A stretch of 64,000 nt of DNA from Bacillota bacterium (GTDB lineage: Bacteria; Bacillota; Clostridia; Christensenellales; Aristaeellaceae): positions 1-64,000 of the forward strand of contig JAEZTL010000002.1 in NCBI GenBank assembly GCA_023421395.1, written 5' to 3'. Positions 9,117 to 18,316 of this stretch are shown in pieces (position 1 is the stretch's first letter; each line of letters starts with the position of its first letter). The notes under the pieces were generated by a model. That model searched no databases. It worked only from the letters and a program-made list of their open reading frames with translations, and was not told where the DNA came from. Made by a program: the position numbers and the translations under genes.

Positions 9117-9145
9117 TGGATATTGCGCGGAAAATAGTGTATAAT
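9117..9145 (+). promoter_or_regulatory. Promoter of the P-loop/thrC operon
   Basis: TGGATA (9117-9122), a 17-bp spacer and a perfect TATAAT (9140-9145) lie just upstream of the AAGGAGG ribosome site of the first gene. Confidence 0.65.
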
Positions 9146-9180
9146 GCCGATACGATACTTCTTCTCAAGGAGGGATGGCC

Positions 9181-9603
9181 ATGATACAGGTGGTCCTGGG
9201 CAAGCGCGGAAGCGGCAAAAGCAAGCGGCTGATCGATTTGGCGAACGAAGCGCTCAAGACCGAACACGGCCTGGTTGTGTTTGTCGACGACGATAAGAAC
9301 AATATGTACGATCTGCGCCACGAGGTGCGGCTGGTGGACGCCAGCGAATTTGCGCTGGGCGAGTACCGCTCCGCCTCCTGGTTCTACGGGCTGCTGGGCG
9401 GCATGCTGGCGATCAACTTTGATATTTCGCTGGTGTTCGTCGACGCCTTTATGAAGCTTGTCAACTGCACCGATCCCAAACTGCTCGAGCCCCTGTTCAA
9501 TCAGATGGAGTCCCTGTCGAAGGACCATAACGTCAACTTCGTGCTGGGCGTCAGCGGGGATCCGGAGGCGCTGCCCGAGTTCATCACGCGGTACGCGGTC
9601 TAA
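9181..9603 (+). CDS. Small P-loop NTPase-like protein
   Basis: 140 residues. A Walker A motif (GKRGSGKS) begins at residue 7, then a VVFVDDDKNN segment and a possible Walker B strand (ISLVFVDAF). Small Clostridia proteins of this type are sometimes annotated as PilT-like or ATP-binding; the biological role is not known. I prefer the ATG at 9181 to the one at 9175, since the AAGGAGGG site ends at 9174 and would touch the earlier codon. It heads a four-gene plus-strand run, 12 bases before thrC. Confidence 0.65.
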   Translation: MIQVVLGKRGSGKSKRLIDLANEALKTEHGLVVFVDDDKNNMYDLRHEVRLVDASEFALGEYRSASWFYGLLGGMLAINFDISLVFVDAFMKLVNCTDPKLLEPLFNQMESLSKDHNVNFVLGVSGDPEALPEFITRYAV

Positions 9604-9614
9604 GGGAGAACGAC

Positions 9615-11111
9615 ATGCGATACACTTCCACCCGTGACCAGAGCGCGTCGGCCAGCGCTGCGGGCGCGATCGTCAAGGGCATATCGGACGACGGCGGGCT
9701 CTTCGTGCCGGAGGATATCCCCTCCCTCTCCACAGAGGCCATTCGTTCGATGGTCGGGATGGGGTACCCCGAGGTAGCCGCCCGCGTGATGGCCGGCTGG
9801 CTGCGCGGCTTTTCCTTTGACGAACTGCTTCAGATGTGCACCGCGGCTTACCGTTCCTTTGATACCCCGGGCGTCGCGCCTCTGGCGACGCTCTCCGGCA
9901 ACCGCTACGTGCTGGAGCTGTTCCACGGCCCCACGCTGGCCTTCAAGGATGTGGCGCTGCAGATTCTGCCCCGGTTCATGGCAGCCTCGGCCAAAAAAGT
10001 CGGCGAGGAGCGGGAGCTCGTGATCCTCGTCGCCACATCCGGCGACACCGGCAAGGCCGCGCTGGCGGGCTTCGCGGGCGTACCGGGCGTACGCATCGTC
10101 GTCTATTATCCGGACGGCGGCGTATCCGAGGCGCAGCGGCTTCAGATGGTCACTCAGGAGGGCGCCAACACCGCCGTGATCGCCGTTCGCGGCAATTTTG
10201 ACGACGCGCAGTCCGGCGTCAAGCGCATGTTCACCAGCCGCCCGCTGCGGGAGCATCTGTCAGAGCGCGGCATGGCGTTTTCCTCCGCCAACTCGATCAA
10301 TCTGGGCCGACTGGTGCCGCAGATCGCCTACTACTTCTGGGCATACGCCCGGCTGGTGGCAAGCAGGCAGATCAACTTTGGCCGCTCGATCAACGTGTGC
10401 GTACCTACGGGCAACTTTGGCAACATCCTGGCCGCCTGGTACGCCAGGGAGATGGGCCTGCCCATCAAGCGGCTGATCTGCGCGTCCAATCAGAACAATG
10501 TGCTGGCAGACTTCATCACGACCGGCGCCTATGACCGCAACCGGCCCTTCTACCAGACCACATCCCCGTCGATGGATATCCTGATCTCCTCCAATCTGGA
10601 GCGGCTCCTTTACGAACTCTCCGGCCGTGACGCCGGGGCGGTCGTCGCCATGATGTCCAACCTGGCGAAGTCCGGCCGTTATGTGCTGCCCGCCGAGGCT
10701 CACGCAAAGCTCAAGACCTTTATGAGCGGCGGCTGGGCGGACGAGGCGCAGGTGGCCGGTGAGATCGCGTCCACCTTCCGGGAGGACAAATACCTTTGCG
10801 ACCCGCATACCGCCGTGGCGCTCAGCGTCCACGCGCGCTACGCAGAGGAAACCGGCGACAAGACGCCCACCGTCATCGCCTCCACCGCAAGCCCTTACAA
10901 GTTCGGAAAAGCCGTCGCCCGGGCGCTGTTCGGGGAGGAGACCGACGCGCTGGACGACTTCGCCTGCTGCGACCGCCTTGCCGAGGCTTCCGGAGGCGAA
11001 GTGCCCGACGCCATCGCCCAGCTCCGCAAAAAGCGGGTTCTGCACACCGCCGTCTGCGAAAAGGACGGCATGCAGGGCGCGCTGCTGGCCGCGCTGGCGG
11101 TCGCGCCATAA
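9615..11111 (+). CDS. thrC: Threonine synthase
   Basis: 498 residues. The PLP-binding lysine lies in HGPTLAFKDVALQ; other family marks are the start RYTSTRDQ, the phosphate-binding ATSGDTGKAAL and NSINLGRLVPQ. The enzyme converts O-phosphohomoserine to threonine and phosphate. The length fits the long, bacterial/yeast-type subfamily. Because cimA is present in this genome, threonine is probably not needed as a precursor of isoleucine. Confidence 0.95.
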   Translation: MRYTSTRDQSASASAAGAIVKGISDDGGLFVPEDIPSLSTEAIRSMVGMGYPEVAARVMAGWLRGFSFDELLQMCTAAYRSFDTPGVAPLATLSGNRYVLELFHGPTLAFKDVALQILPRFMAASAKKVGEERELVILVATSGDTGKAALAGFAGVPGVRIVVYYPDGGVSEAQRLQMVTQEGANTAVIAVRGNFDDAQSGVKRMFTSRPLREHLSERGMAFSSANSINLGRLVPQIAYYFWAYARLVASRQINFGRSINVCVPTGNFGNILAAWYAREMGLPIKRLICASNQNNVLADFITTGAYDRNRPFYQTTSPSMDILISSNLERLLYELSGRDAGAVVAMMSNLAKSGRYVLPAEAHAKLKTFMSGGWADEAQVAGEIASTFREDKYLCDPHTAVALSVHARYAEETGDKTPTVIASTASPYKFGKAVARALFGEETDALDDFACCDRLAEASGGEVPDAIAQLRKKRVLHTAVCEKDGMQGALLAALAVAP

Positions 11112-11119
11112 GGATTCCG

Positions 11120-11881
11120 ATGGAAACAAGGCTCGCCTGCCAACTCTATTCGGTGCATGCCTCCATTGAGCGGGACGCCGCTTCCGCCGTGCGCGCGGCT
11201 GCCCGGCTGGGTTTTGACGGCCTCGAGTTCTACGGGGATGCGATGTGGAGCGTGCCTTTTGTCCGATCCGCGCTGCGGGACACGGGCCTTGAGATCGCCG
11301 GATGGCACGTTGGGCTCCACCGCCTTGCGGGCGACGAACTGGAGCGGACGCTGGATTTCCACGAGGAGATCGGCAACCGCGCCTTGGTGGTGCCCTGGCT
11401 CCCGGAAGAAATGCGCAGCAGCGCGGACGCCTGGCGGCGCACCGCCGATCTTTTTAACAACCTCGTCGATCACTTTATGGCGCGCGGCATGACGCTGGGC
11501 TACCACAACCACGAATTTGAGTTCCGGCCGCTGGAAAAATCCGGCGAAATCGGCTGGGATCTCTTTGCGCGACACACGCGCCCGGAGATCGCGCTGCAGC
11601 TGGACAGCGGCAACGCCATGGCGGGCGGCGCCGATCCGGTGGCGGCGCTATGCGCGCATCCGCGTCGCGGCCGTACGCTGCACCTGAAGCCCTTTTCCCG
11701 CACCGCAGGGTTTGACTGCATGATCGGGCAGGACGACCTGCCATGGCAGGCCTTCTTCCGGGAAGTTCGGGCTCAGGGTGTTACCGAATGGTTGATCGCC
11801 GAATACGAATCAGACGCAATGGGCAGCGACCTGCAAGGCCTGAAGGCGCTGCGCTGCGCGCTCATGGAGTATGGACTGTGA
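11120..11881 (+). CDS. Sugar phosphate isomerase/epimerase-like TIM barrel
   Basis: 253 residues. The AP endonuclease 2/xylose-isomerase-like fold is seen in the N-terminal RLACQLYSVH strand, LGFDGLEFYG, the metal-site YHNHEFEF, LQLDSGNA and IAEYESD. Members act on sugars or inositol derivatives, or in IolE/IolI-type steps; the substrate is not clear. It starts nine bases after thrC and its stop overlaps the next gene. Confidence 0.8.
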   Translation: METRLACQLYSVHASIERDAASAVRAAARLGFDGLEFYGDAMWSVPFVRSALRDTGLEIAGWHVGLHRLAGDELERTLDFHEEIGNRALVVPWLPEEMRSSADAWRRTADLFNNLVDHFMARGMTLGYHNHEFEFRPLEKSGEIGWDLFARHTRPEIALQLDSGNAMAGGADPVAALCAHPRRGRTLHLKPFSRTAGFDCMIGQDDLPWQAFFREVRAQGVTEWLIAEYESDAMGSDLQGLKALRCALMEYGL

Positions 11882-12222
11882 AAAAGAAGATGATCATGAT
11901 CGCGGCCGCGGCCGCGGTACTGCTGGTGGTGGCGCTCTGGATGTCCCGCTGGATCGGACGGATGTTGATCGGCAGCGTCGACACGCTGCAGGCGGCGGGG
12001 GAAGCGCCTATGCCCACCGAGGAGGTCTGGATCGCGCCGACACCGGCGCCGGAAGCGGACTATGCCGCTCAAGAGGCTGAAGCGCTGGAAGCCCTGCCGG
12101 ACCCCGAACCCTCGCCTACAGACGCGGCCGACGGCGTCGCGCCGATTCTAGAATCACCGGAGGATCTGGCGGGGACGGCGGATCAAAGTTCGATCATTGA
12201 CGCGAATCCTGGCGGCGACTGA
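11878..12222 (+). CDS. Small membrane-anchored protein of unknown function
   Basis: 114 residues from a GTG that overlaps the preceding stop (GTGA at 11878-11881). A Lys-Lys-Lys start and one transmembrane helix (about residues 5-27) are followed by an acidic, Pro/Ala/Glu-rich outer segment without a recognisable domain. It is the last gene of the run and is followed at once by a strong terminator. Family not recognised. Confidence 0.6.
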   Translation: MKKKMIMIAAAAAVLLVVALWMSRWIGRMLIGSVDTLQAAGEAPMPTEEVWIAPTPAPEADYAAQEAEALEALPDPEPSPTDAADGVAPILESPEDLAGTADQSSIIDANPGGD

Positions 12223-12260
12223 TTCTCATGAGGACCGCCTCTCTATTTTGAGCCCATGCA

Positions 12261-12302
12261 AAATGACCGCTTCGGGCGCGCTGCGCCGAGCGGTCATTTT
12301 TT
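12261..12302 (+). terminator. Intrinsic terminator of the thrC operon
   Basis: An 11-bp perfect stem (12261-12271 with 12289-12299) around a 17-nt G+C-rich loop, ending in a run of six T. The flanking A-run would let it work in both directions. Confidence 0.85.
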
Positions 12303-12515
12303 GCCAATACGAAATATTTTTGCGTTCAAAGCGACGTGGAGTTTTCGATGCAGCAGCGCAAGGAGCCGGAGCCAGGTGACCCCTCTGGATACTCCTCCGG
12401 CGTAAAATGCAGCGCTACGTGGAGCGGAAGGCGACACAGTACTGGGCGAAAAAGACCGGCGCAATGATGCGAGCGCGTTTGGGGCTGGTATTTCGCGCCC
12501 ACGGCCCTCCGGCGG

Positions 12516-13505
12516 TCAGGGGACTTCCTCGCCCGTCACCGCATCCACAAAGATCACCCACCAGCCGCTGGCACCGTCGCCGCGCCACATGTACCCGTCC
12601 AACCCCGCGGGCGGCTCCGGCGCGAATGTGCCGGGAATGCCGTAACAGACCGCGGTCGGCCTTTCGTCTTCCACCCGAACGCCTACCAGTGAATGTGCCC
12701 GTCCGTTTCCGGGAAGCGGCGCGCAAACGAAGGTATACCCGTCCGCGGCAAAGGGCATACAGGCGGGAAGCTGCTGGAACAGCGCCCGGAGCGGTTCCAC
12801 AGGTTCCGGCCATGGAACGGTGATGTCCAGCGCCAACATCTGATACGCGGGCGGCGCGATTTCTTCCTCTGAGGCTTCCACCTGAAGTTCCTCGGGCGTC
12901 TCTTGCGCTTGGGTCTGTTCTTGCGCCTCGGCAGGCTCTCGCCCGTCCTCCGGTTCCTGTTCTTGGATTTCGGTTTGTTCTTCGGATGCGTACTCCGCCC
13001 CGGATTCTTCCGCCTCCGGCAGACCGCCGACCGGTTCCGGCTCGGATTCCGCCGCGGGTTCGGCGGCCTGCGGCTCCTCCTTGGCCGCGGAGCCCCGATA
13101 CAGCGCGCGCACCGAACTCATCGCCTGCAGCCAGTCCACATCCTCCGAGCCATTGACAAAGCCGCTCAACGCGGGCTCGACGGAGCCCGCCTTCCCCAGC
13201 CGTACCACAGCCACCACCGGATAGTCCTCCAGCGTGTGACCGTCGATGTTCCGTGGATCGAAGTTCCAGGTCAGACCCGCCTGGCCCCGGTTGTCCACAT
13301 GCAACGCGCCCATGGGCACCGGCGTCCAGCCGCCCCTCCCCTTTCGCATCAGCACCGCACGAAGGTTGTCCGACGAGCCCGCGCCGGACACCGAGAAGCG
13401 CATGCTGCCGCCCAGCGTGCGCCGCTCCAGGCGCACATGCCCGCTCATGCCCTTGATTGCGCTTCGCATCAAAATCAGCGCGCGCCGGTAATCGTTGCGA
13501 ATCAT
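12516..13505 (-). CDS. Clostridial protein with acidic spacer, function unknown
   Basis: 329 residues, not recognised beyond its layout. Residues 1-130 hold a compact N-terminal domain (RRALILMRSAIKGMSGHVRLE, VVAVVRLG). A long Glu/Gln/Ala/Pro-rich spacer (about 140-230) follows, then a C-terminal domain rich in Trp, Tyr and Pro (LVGVRVED, CYGIPGTF). Folded ends joined by an acidic linker are seen in some spore or envelope proteins of Clostridia, which is only a comparison. The ATG follows GGGGAGGTGAGAGG. It is a lone gene, divergent from the ABC operon. Confidence 0.6.
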   Translation of the reverse strand: MIRNDYRRALILMRSAIKGMSGHVRLERRTLGGSMRFSVSGAGSSDNLRAVLMRKGRGGWTPVPMGALHVDNRGQAGLTWNFDPRNIDGHTLEDYPVVAVVRLGKAGSVEPALSGFVNGSEDVDWLQAMSSVRALYRGSAAKEEPQAAEPAAESEPEPVGGLPEAEESGAEYASEEQTEIQEQEPEDGREPAEAQEQTQAQETPEELQVEASEEEIAPPAYQMLALDITVPWPEPVEPLRALFQQLPACMPFAADGYTFVCAPLPGNGRAHSLVGVRVEDERPTAVCYGIPGTFAPEPPAGLDGYMWRGDGASGWWVIFVDAVTGEEVP

Positions 13506-13629
13506 CCTCTCACCTCCCCGGTCAAGCCTATGCCGGGCGGGAGCGCGTCATGCCGCAGCGGTCGCTGCGGGTACGCTTCGATCGTTTACAGTTTGTTCAT
13601 ACGCTTGTCGCCCGTGCGGCGGCGTAATT

Positions 13630-13638
13630 TGCTATAAT
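13630..13638 (+). promoter_or_regulatory. Extended -10 promoter of the Gld-type ABC operon
   Basis: TGC followed by TATAAT (13633-13638) gives an extended -10 element; no good -35 is visible at normal spacing. The AGGAGG ribosome site at 13654-13659 follows. Confidence 0.6.
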
Positions 13639-13666
13639 ATGTAGCGTTGGACTAGGAGGCGATCGC

Positions 13667-14608
13667 ATGATTGAACTCAGGGGCGTCACCAAGCGGTACG
13701 GCGATATCGTCGCCGTGCGCGACGTCTCCTTTCAGTTGGAAAAAGGTCAGATTCTGGGTTTTCTGGGCCGAAACGGCGCGGGCAAGTCGACGACGCTGTC
13801 CATCGCCTCCGGATATATCCCGGCCACCGAGGGCCGCGTACTGCTGGATGGGCACGACCTTCTGGAGGAACCCCGGTACGTAAAGCGCCGCATCGGGTAT
13901 CTGCCGGAACAGCCCCCGCTCTACCCGGATATGACGGTGGACGAATACCTGCGCTTCGTCTGCGAAATCAAGGAAGTCGAGCCGCGGCGCGTCCGGTCCC
14001 ATATGGGCGATTTGTGCGAACTGACTGGGCTGACGGATCACCGGCGACGGCTGATCCGTCACCTGTCCAAAGGGTATTGTCAGCGGGTGGGGCTGGCGCA
14101 GGCGCTGGCGGGCAATCCGGAGGTACTGCTGCTGGACGAGCCCACGGTGGGGCTTGATCCTTCGCAGATCATCGACATTCGGGAACTCATTAAGTCTCTG
14201 GGTCGGGATCACGCGATCGTGCTCTCCAGCCACATTTTGACTGAAGTTGCCGACGTGTGCGGCCGCGTGGCGATCATCGGCCGCGGCAAAATACTGGCCC
14301 AGGACGCGCTGGATAATCTCTCGGGCGGGCTGGGCGAATCGCGGCGGGTGCGCCTTCGGGCGGCGGGCGGCGAGGTGGAGTTGGAAAAGCTCCTCGGCGC
14401 GCTGCCGGGCCTTCGCGCGTTGCAGACGATGGGGGTAAAGGAACCGGGCACGGCGGACTTCATCCTGGAGTCTGCCCGGGGGGATGACCTCCGTCCGGCC
14501 GCCTCCCTCATGCTGGCGGCGGCCGGACACCCGGTTGTCATGATGCGACCGATGGACATGGAACTGGAGGACATCTTCCTCCGGCTTACCGGCGAGGTGG
14601 AAACGTAA
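13667..14608 (+). CDS. ABC exporter ATP-binding protein (GldA-like)
   Basis: 313 residues. Walker A (GRNGAGKST), Q-loop region, ABC signature LSKGYCQRVGLAQAL and Walker B (LLLDEPTVGLDP) are all intact, with the C-terminal extension of DrrA/CcmA-type exporters. It energises the permease encoded next (one-base overlap at 14608). With the two auxiliary genes after it the set matches gliding-motility-type (Gld) ABC systems that are common in Bacillota lacking gliding; the cargo is unknown. Confidence 0.88.
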   Translation: MIELRGVTKRYGDIVAVRDVSFQLEKGQILGFLGRNGAGKSTTLSIASGYIPATEGRVLLDGHDLLEEPRYVKRRIGYLPEQPPLYPDMTVDEYLRFVCEIKEVEPRRVRSHMGDLCELTGLTDHRRRLIRHLSKGYCQRVGLAQALAGNPEVLLLDEPTVGLDPSQIIDIRELIKSLGRDHAIVLSSHILTEVADVCGRVAIIGRGKILAQDALDNLSGGLGESRRVRLRAAGGEVELEKLLGALPGLRALQTMGVKEPGTADFILESARGDDLRPAASLMLAAAGHPVVMMRPMDMELEDIFLRLTGEVET

Positions 14609-15327
14609 TGCGGGCGATATTCAGACGTGAAATTGAAAACTATTTCTATACGCCGCTGGGCTACGTGTTCATGGGCGTGTTTCTGCTGCTCACAGGGGTG
14701 TTCTTCCTGTCGGGCAACCTTTTGTCGATGAGCGCGAACCTGGGCGTGTTGTTTGACTCCTTGAGCTTTCTGTTCATGCTGATCATGCCGCTTCTTACGA
14801 TGCGCCTTCTCAGCGAGGAAAAGCGCGCGCGTACCGACCAGCTGCTGCTAACATCGCCGCTGCCGGTGGGCGCGGTCGTCGCGGGCAAGTACCTGGCCGC
14901 GCTGGCCGTGCTGGCGCTGACGATGCTGCTGACAGCGCCCTGCGTCGCCATCCTCTTCGCCTACGGTGAACCTCACGCGCCGCTGGTCGCCTCCGGCTAT
15001 CTCGGCTTTTTCCTGCTGGGCGCCAGCTATGTGGCGGTGGGGCTGCTGATGTCGGCGGTCACCGAAAGCCAACTGACGGCGGCGGTGGCCACCTTCGGCG
15101 TCAACCTGATGATCCAGTTCGTGGAGTCCGTAGGGCCCTCGCTGAACGTGCCGCTGATGCCCTGGCTGCCCTCTGCCATCGGCTGGCTGAGCCTGTACGA
15201 GCGTTACTACGCGTTCACGGCCGGGCTGGTCAGCATGCCGGACCTCATATATTTCCTGTCGTTGATTGCTGTACTGCTGTTTTTGACGGCGAGGATCATT
15301 GACCGAAGGAGGTGGCGCAGCGCATGA
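14608..15327 (+). CDS. ABC-2 type permease (GldF-like)
   Basis: 239 residues with six predicted transmembrane helices and the typical early YFYTPLGYVFMGVF segment of GldF/NosY-like permeases. Its ATG overlaps the stop of the ATPase gene, and the next gene starts inside its own stop (ATGA at 15324-15327), which points to fixed stoichiometry of a complex. Confidence 0.85.
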   Translation: MRAIFRREIENYFYTPLGYVFMGVFLLLTGVFFLSGNLLSMSANLGVLFDSLSFLFMLIMPLLTMRLLSEEKRARTDQLLLTSPLPVGAVVAGKYLAALAVLALTMLLTAPCVAILFAYGEPHAPLVASGYLGFFLLGASYVAVGLLMSAVTESQLTAAVATFGVNLMIQFVESVGPSLNVPLMPWLPSAIGWLSLYERYYAFTAGLVSMPDLIYFLSLIAVLLFLTARIIDRRRWRSA

Positions 15328-16769
15328 GATCCACAAGGAGGACACGTCTGCGCCTCGGCAGCTATGCTGCGCTGGTCACGCTGGCCGTTCTACTGCTGGC
15401 CGTGGCGGTCAACCTGCTGGCGGACGCTGCCAACCAGCGCTGGGCGCTCAAGCTTGACTTGACCGAAAGCGGCCTATCCACGCTGTCCGAGGAGAGTGTG
15501 GCGGCGGTATCTGCTCTCGATCAGGACGCCGTGATCTACCTTTTATTCCGGAATGGCTCCAATTCTGAGGTGCGCTCCACGCTGACGGCCCTCTCTGAAC
15601 GCTACCACGCGCTGAACCCCCGCGTCACCCTGCGCGTCGTGGACCCGGAGGCGCAGCCGGGCCTCGTGAACAAGCTGAAGGGTTCCCAGGACGCCGTGCC
15701 AGAGGGTTCGGTGATTGTCTCGAACGCAGATCAGAGCCGCGTCAAGGTGATCGCCTCCAGCGACCTGTACACCTACACCTACGACGAAAACACCGGCTCC
15801 TATCAGGTGGCCTCCTTTGACGGGGAAGCGGTCATTACCTCGGCGCTCCTCTACGCAACCAGTGCCGACTCCCCCCGGGCACTGTTCCTGACGGGGCACA
15901 ACGAACTGAGCGCGAGCTATTGCTCCACCTTCAAAGCCCAGCTGGAACGCGAAAACTACGAGGTACGCTCCTTCGAACTGGGCGGCTCCGAACAACTGGA
16001 AGCGGGCGACACGCTGATGGTGCTCGCGCCTTCGCTGGACCTCACGGCGGAGGAGTTCGCCCAGCTCACTGCTTTCCTCGAGGGCGGCGGGCGCATGCTG
16101 TTCGTCAATGATCCGTCCATCGATCCCGCCGGGACGCCCAATTTCACAAAACTGCTGGCCCAGACGGGCATCAGCTTCCAGAGCGGCGTGGTGGTGGAGG
16201 GCGAAGCCTCCGCCGGCAATTACCTGACCAATCAACTGTACCTGGTGCCCAACACGGACGAGGCGCACGAGATCACCGCCGCCCTCGCCGGCACCCGGCT
16301 GATTTTGCCCGGCGCATGCGCGCTGACCGTGAAGTCCACGGACGAATACGACGTTCAATCGCTGCTCACCACGTCCTCCCAGGCGTTTTTAAAACCCGCT
16401 GACGAAGAAAACGCCGTGACTGCCCCCGCGGATACCGATCCCCGCGGACCCTTCACGCTGGCGGCCGCAGCCGGAAAAGCCGGCAATGAGGAAGGCGCCC
16501 GGGTGGTGGCCGTAGGCAACCTGTATCTCTTCGCGGACAGCGACTACATGTATTCCAGCGGCAATCTGGACTTCGCGGTAAGCGCCGTCAAGTGGCTTTC
16601 AAACCGCCAGGCCGGCATTCAGATCCGCTCCAAAGCGCTGAACGCAGACGTACTGAAAATCCCCGACGCACGGACGCTCTGGCTTCTCGCCATGCTGGTG
16701 GTGGCGCTGATTCCGGGCGCGGTGCTGGTGGCGGGCACGGTGATGTACATCAGGAGGAAGCGGCTTTGA
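15324..16769 (+). CDS. GldG-like ABC system auxiliary protein
   Basis: 481 residues. One N-terminal and one C-terminal transmembrane helix enclose a large extracytoplasmic region of the GldG/IFT-like type (KLDLTESGLSTLSEESV near the start, ALFLTGHNE, LFVNDPSIDP). It has no nucleotide-binding motif and probably acts as a structural or substrate-handling partner of the exporter. I take the ATG at 15324, since the GTG at 15312 sits inside the AAGGAGG ribosome site. Confidence 0.82.
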   Translation: MRSTRRTRLRLGSYAALVTLAVLLLAVAVNLLADAANQRWALKLDLTESGLSTLSEESVAAVSALDQDAVIYLLFRNGSNSEVRSTLTALSERYHALNPRVTLRVVDPEAQPGLVNKLKGSQDAVPEGSVIVSNADQSRVKVIASSDLYTYTYDENTGSYQVASFDGEAVITSALLYATSADSPRALFLTGHNELSASYCSTFKAQLERENYEVRSFELGGSEQLEAGDTLMVLAPSLDLTAEEFAQLTAFLEGGGRMLFVNDPSIDPAGTPNFTKLLAQTGISFQSGVVVEGEASAGNYLTNQLYLVPNTDEAHEITAALAGTRLILPGACALTVKSTDEYDVQSLLTTSSQAFLKPADEENAVTAPADTDPRGPFTLAAAAGKAGNEEGARVVAVGNLYLFADSDYMYSSGNLDFAVSAVKWLSNRQAGIQIRSKALNADVLKIPDARTLWLLAMLVVALIPGAVLVAGTVMYIRRKRL

Positions 16770-17488
16770 GCGATCAGAAAAAGACCCTTGGCAGCGCGCA
16801 AACGCTAAAGCGAACGCGGGACAAAAGGCCGCGCCGGGCACGCCTGGTGGCGCTGATCCTTCTGGCGGCGGCGCTGTCATTCGCGCTGTTCTTCGCGATC
16901 CGGCCCCTGACCGCGCCGGAGGAGGAGACGTCAAGCGTCGTATTGGTCAACCGAGACAAGACGCTTCTTGGCTCAATCTCCGTGACGCAGCCCGGCGAAG
17001 CGCCCTATACGCTGATCAACCTCAACGATTACGACCTCTCAGACGCAAACGATAACCTGGGCAAGGAATACGAAGTGGAAGGCCGGCCGGATTTCGCCGT
17101 CAGCACCGCGCAGGTGCTTCCCATGGAGCGCTATGCAGGCGATTTGACCGCCGAGCGCATGGCGGCCGCGTCACCCCTGGATCCGGCGGAATTCGGCCTT
17201 GACAAGCCGGCGGTCACCGTCGCCATCGGTTATCGGGACGGCGCCAAAGAAGTGCTGCGCTTTGGCGGCGCGGTACCCACAGGCTTTGGCTACTACCTGA
17301 GCCGGGAGGGCGATCCCGCGGTCTACGTGATCGCCGATTCTGTGTACGAGGCGTTCCATCGCCCCTTGGCGGATCTGGAGCAGACCGATGAGGAGAAGGC
17401 GGACATCGCCGCCGCACAGGCCATCAACGCGACGGACGCGCCGGGCGAGGTGGCTCCCTCTACCTCAACCGAAGCCCCCGCAGACTGA
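16766..17488 (+). CDS. DUF4340-type exported protein
   Basis: 240 residues from a TTG that overlaps the previous stop (TTGA) and lies eight bases after AGGAGG. A basic N-terminus, one transmembrane helix (about residues 25-45) and an outer domain with the DPAEFGLDKPAVTVAIGY pattern of DUF4340 are visible; this domain regularly follows gldG-like genes. It is shorter than many members. The C-terminus is low-complexity Glu/Ala/Thr. Confidence 0.72.
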   Translation: MSDQKKTLGSAQTLKRTRDKRPRRARLVALILLAAALSFALFFAIRPLTAPEEETSSVVLVNRDKTLLGSISVTQPGEAPYTLINLNDYDLSDANDNLGKEYEVEGRPDFAVSTAQVLPMERYAGDLTAERMAAASPLDPAEFGLDKPAVTVAIGYRDGAKEVLRFGGAVPTGFGYYLSREGDPAVYVIADSVYEAFHRPLADLEQTDEEKADIAAAQAINATDAPGEVAPSTSTEAPAD

Positions 17489-17506
17489 CGCGGGCAAGGA
17501 GGGCAC

Positions 17507-18079
17507 ATGCAAAGCGTACTGAGCGCGGTGCTCCTGCTGCTGTTTTTTTCGCTGCTTGGCCTTCGGGTGGCGATGCTCCGGAAGAGGGGTGTCCGGGTGA
17601 TCGTATTCGGCGCAACCGACCGGAGCGATTTTCTGCTGCTTCCGGTCTTTCTCGCGCTGATCTACGCGGTGCTGGCTGCCGCCTTCAACCTGCCGGCCCC
17701 GCGCCCGCTCACTCAGCCTTTTTGGATCAGCCCCGGCATTGGATGGCTGGGGCTCGCCCTGTCCGCGGCGGCGCTCGCAGCGCTCGCGGCGGCTCTTTAT
17801 TCCTTTGGAAATTCGTTTCGCGTTGGGATTGATGAAAAAAGGCCGGACCGGCTCGTAACAACCGGCGCGTTTGCCATGAGCCGGAACCCTGTGTATGTGT
17901 GCTTTTTGATCTTCTTCTCCGGGCTGTTTCTGGGAAATCCAAACGCCCTGCTGGCGGCATTCACCGTTTTGATGGCGCTGGCCATTCACCGGCAAATCCT
18001 GCGGGAGGAGGCGTTTCTTACGCGCCGTTACGGCGAGGCATACTCGAAGTATCAAAAGCGCGTGCGCCGTTACCTGTAG
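17507..18079 (+). CDS. Isoprenylcysteine/phospholipid methyltransferase-like membrane protein
   Basis: 190 residues, about four to five membrane helices. The C-terminal half carries the ICMT/PEMT hallmark: GAFAMSRNPVYV, a hydrophobic hairpin, then REEAFLTRRYGEAYSKYQKRVRRYL, where SAM is bound at the membrane surface. Bacterial members methylate unknown lipid or small-molecule substrates. It starts 18 bases after the DUF4340 gene and is probably the last gene of that operon. Confidence 0.78.
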   Translation: MQSVLSAVLLLLFFSLLGLRVAMLRKRGVRVIVFGATDRSDFLLLPVFLALIYAVLAAAFNLPAPRPLTQPFWISPGIGWLGLALSAAALAALAAALYSFGNSFRVGIDEKRPDRLVTTGAFAMSRNPVYVCFLIFFSGLFLGNPNALLAAFTVLMALAIHRQILREEAFLTRRYGEAYSKYQKRVRRYL

Positions 18080-18157
18080 CGTGCAGACGCAAACCGCCCG
18101 GCGTCAGCATGGGCGGCGTTAATTGATGAATAGACCAAGGGGCTTGCAGCGCATGGA

Positions 18158-18194
18158 GGAAATCCGCGTACGTCCGAAAGCCTTGCGGATTTCC
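18158..18194. repeat. Inverted repeat, 10-bp arms
   Basis: GGAAATCCGC (18158-18167) and its complement (18185-18194) enclose 17 bases between the converging methyltransferase-like and sigE genes. No T-run follows on either side, so a classical terminator is unlikely. Confidence 0.4.
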
Positions 18195-18250
18195 GGGCGC
18201 GCAATGGCGGTCGGGCTTATTACTTTACCCAGTATCCGGGCGGGAGAAGC

Positions 18251-18285
18251 AATCGATCCCGGCGACCGGTGCGCCGGGATCGATT
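18251..18285. repeat. Perfect 14-bp inverted repeat downstream of sigE
   Basis: AATCGATCCCGGCG (18251-18264) pairs perfectly with 18272-18285 around a seven-base loop. It lies 31 bases after the sigE stop. The very stable hairpin lacks a T-tract on both strands, so it may end converging transcripts weakly or protect the 3' end of the sigE mRNA. Confidence 0.5.
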
Positions 18286-18316
18286 GGACGCAAAGACAGG
18301 GCCGTCATACGTTCTG

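Noticed and set aside
7152..9137. A 661-codon open frame on the plus strand
   Set aside because: Antisense to the GH2-like and Nudix genes, no ribosome site, biased composition.
12407..12823. Plus-strand frame after the thrC operon terminator
   Set aside because: Overlaps the end of the minus-strand unknown gene, Arg/Pro-rich composition, no ribosome site.
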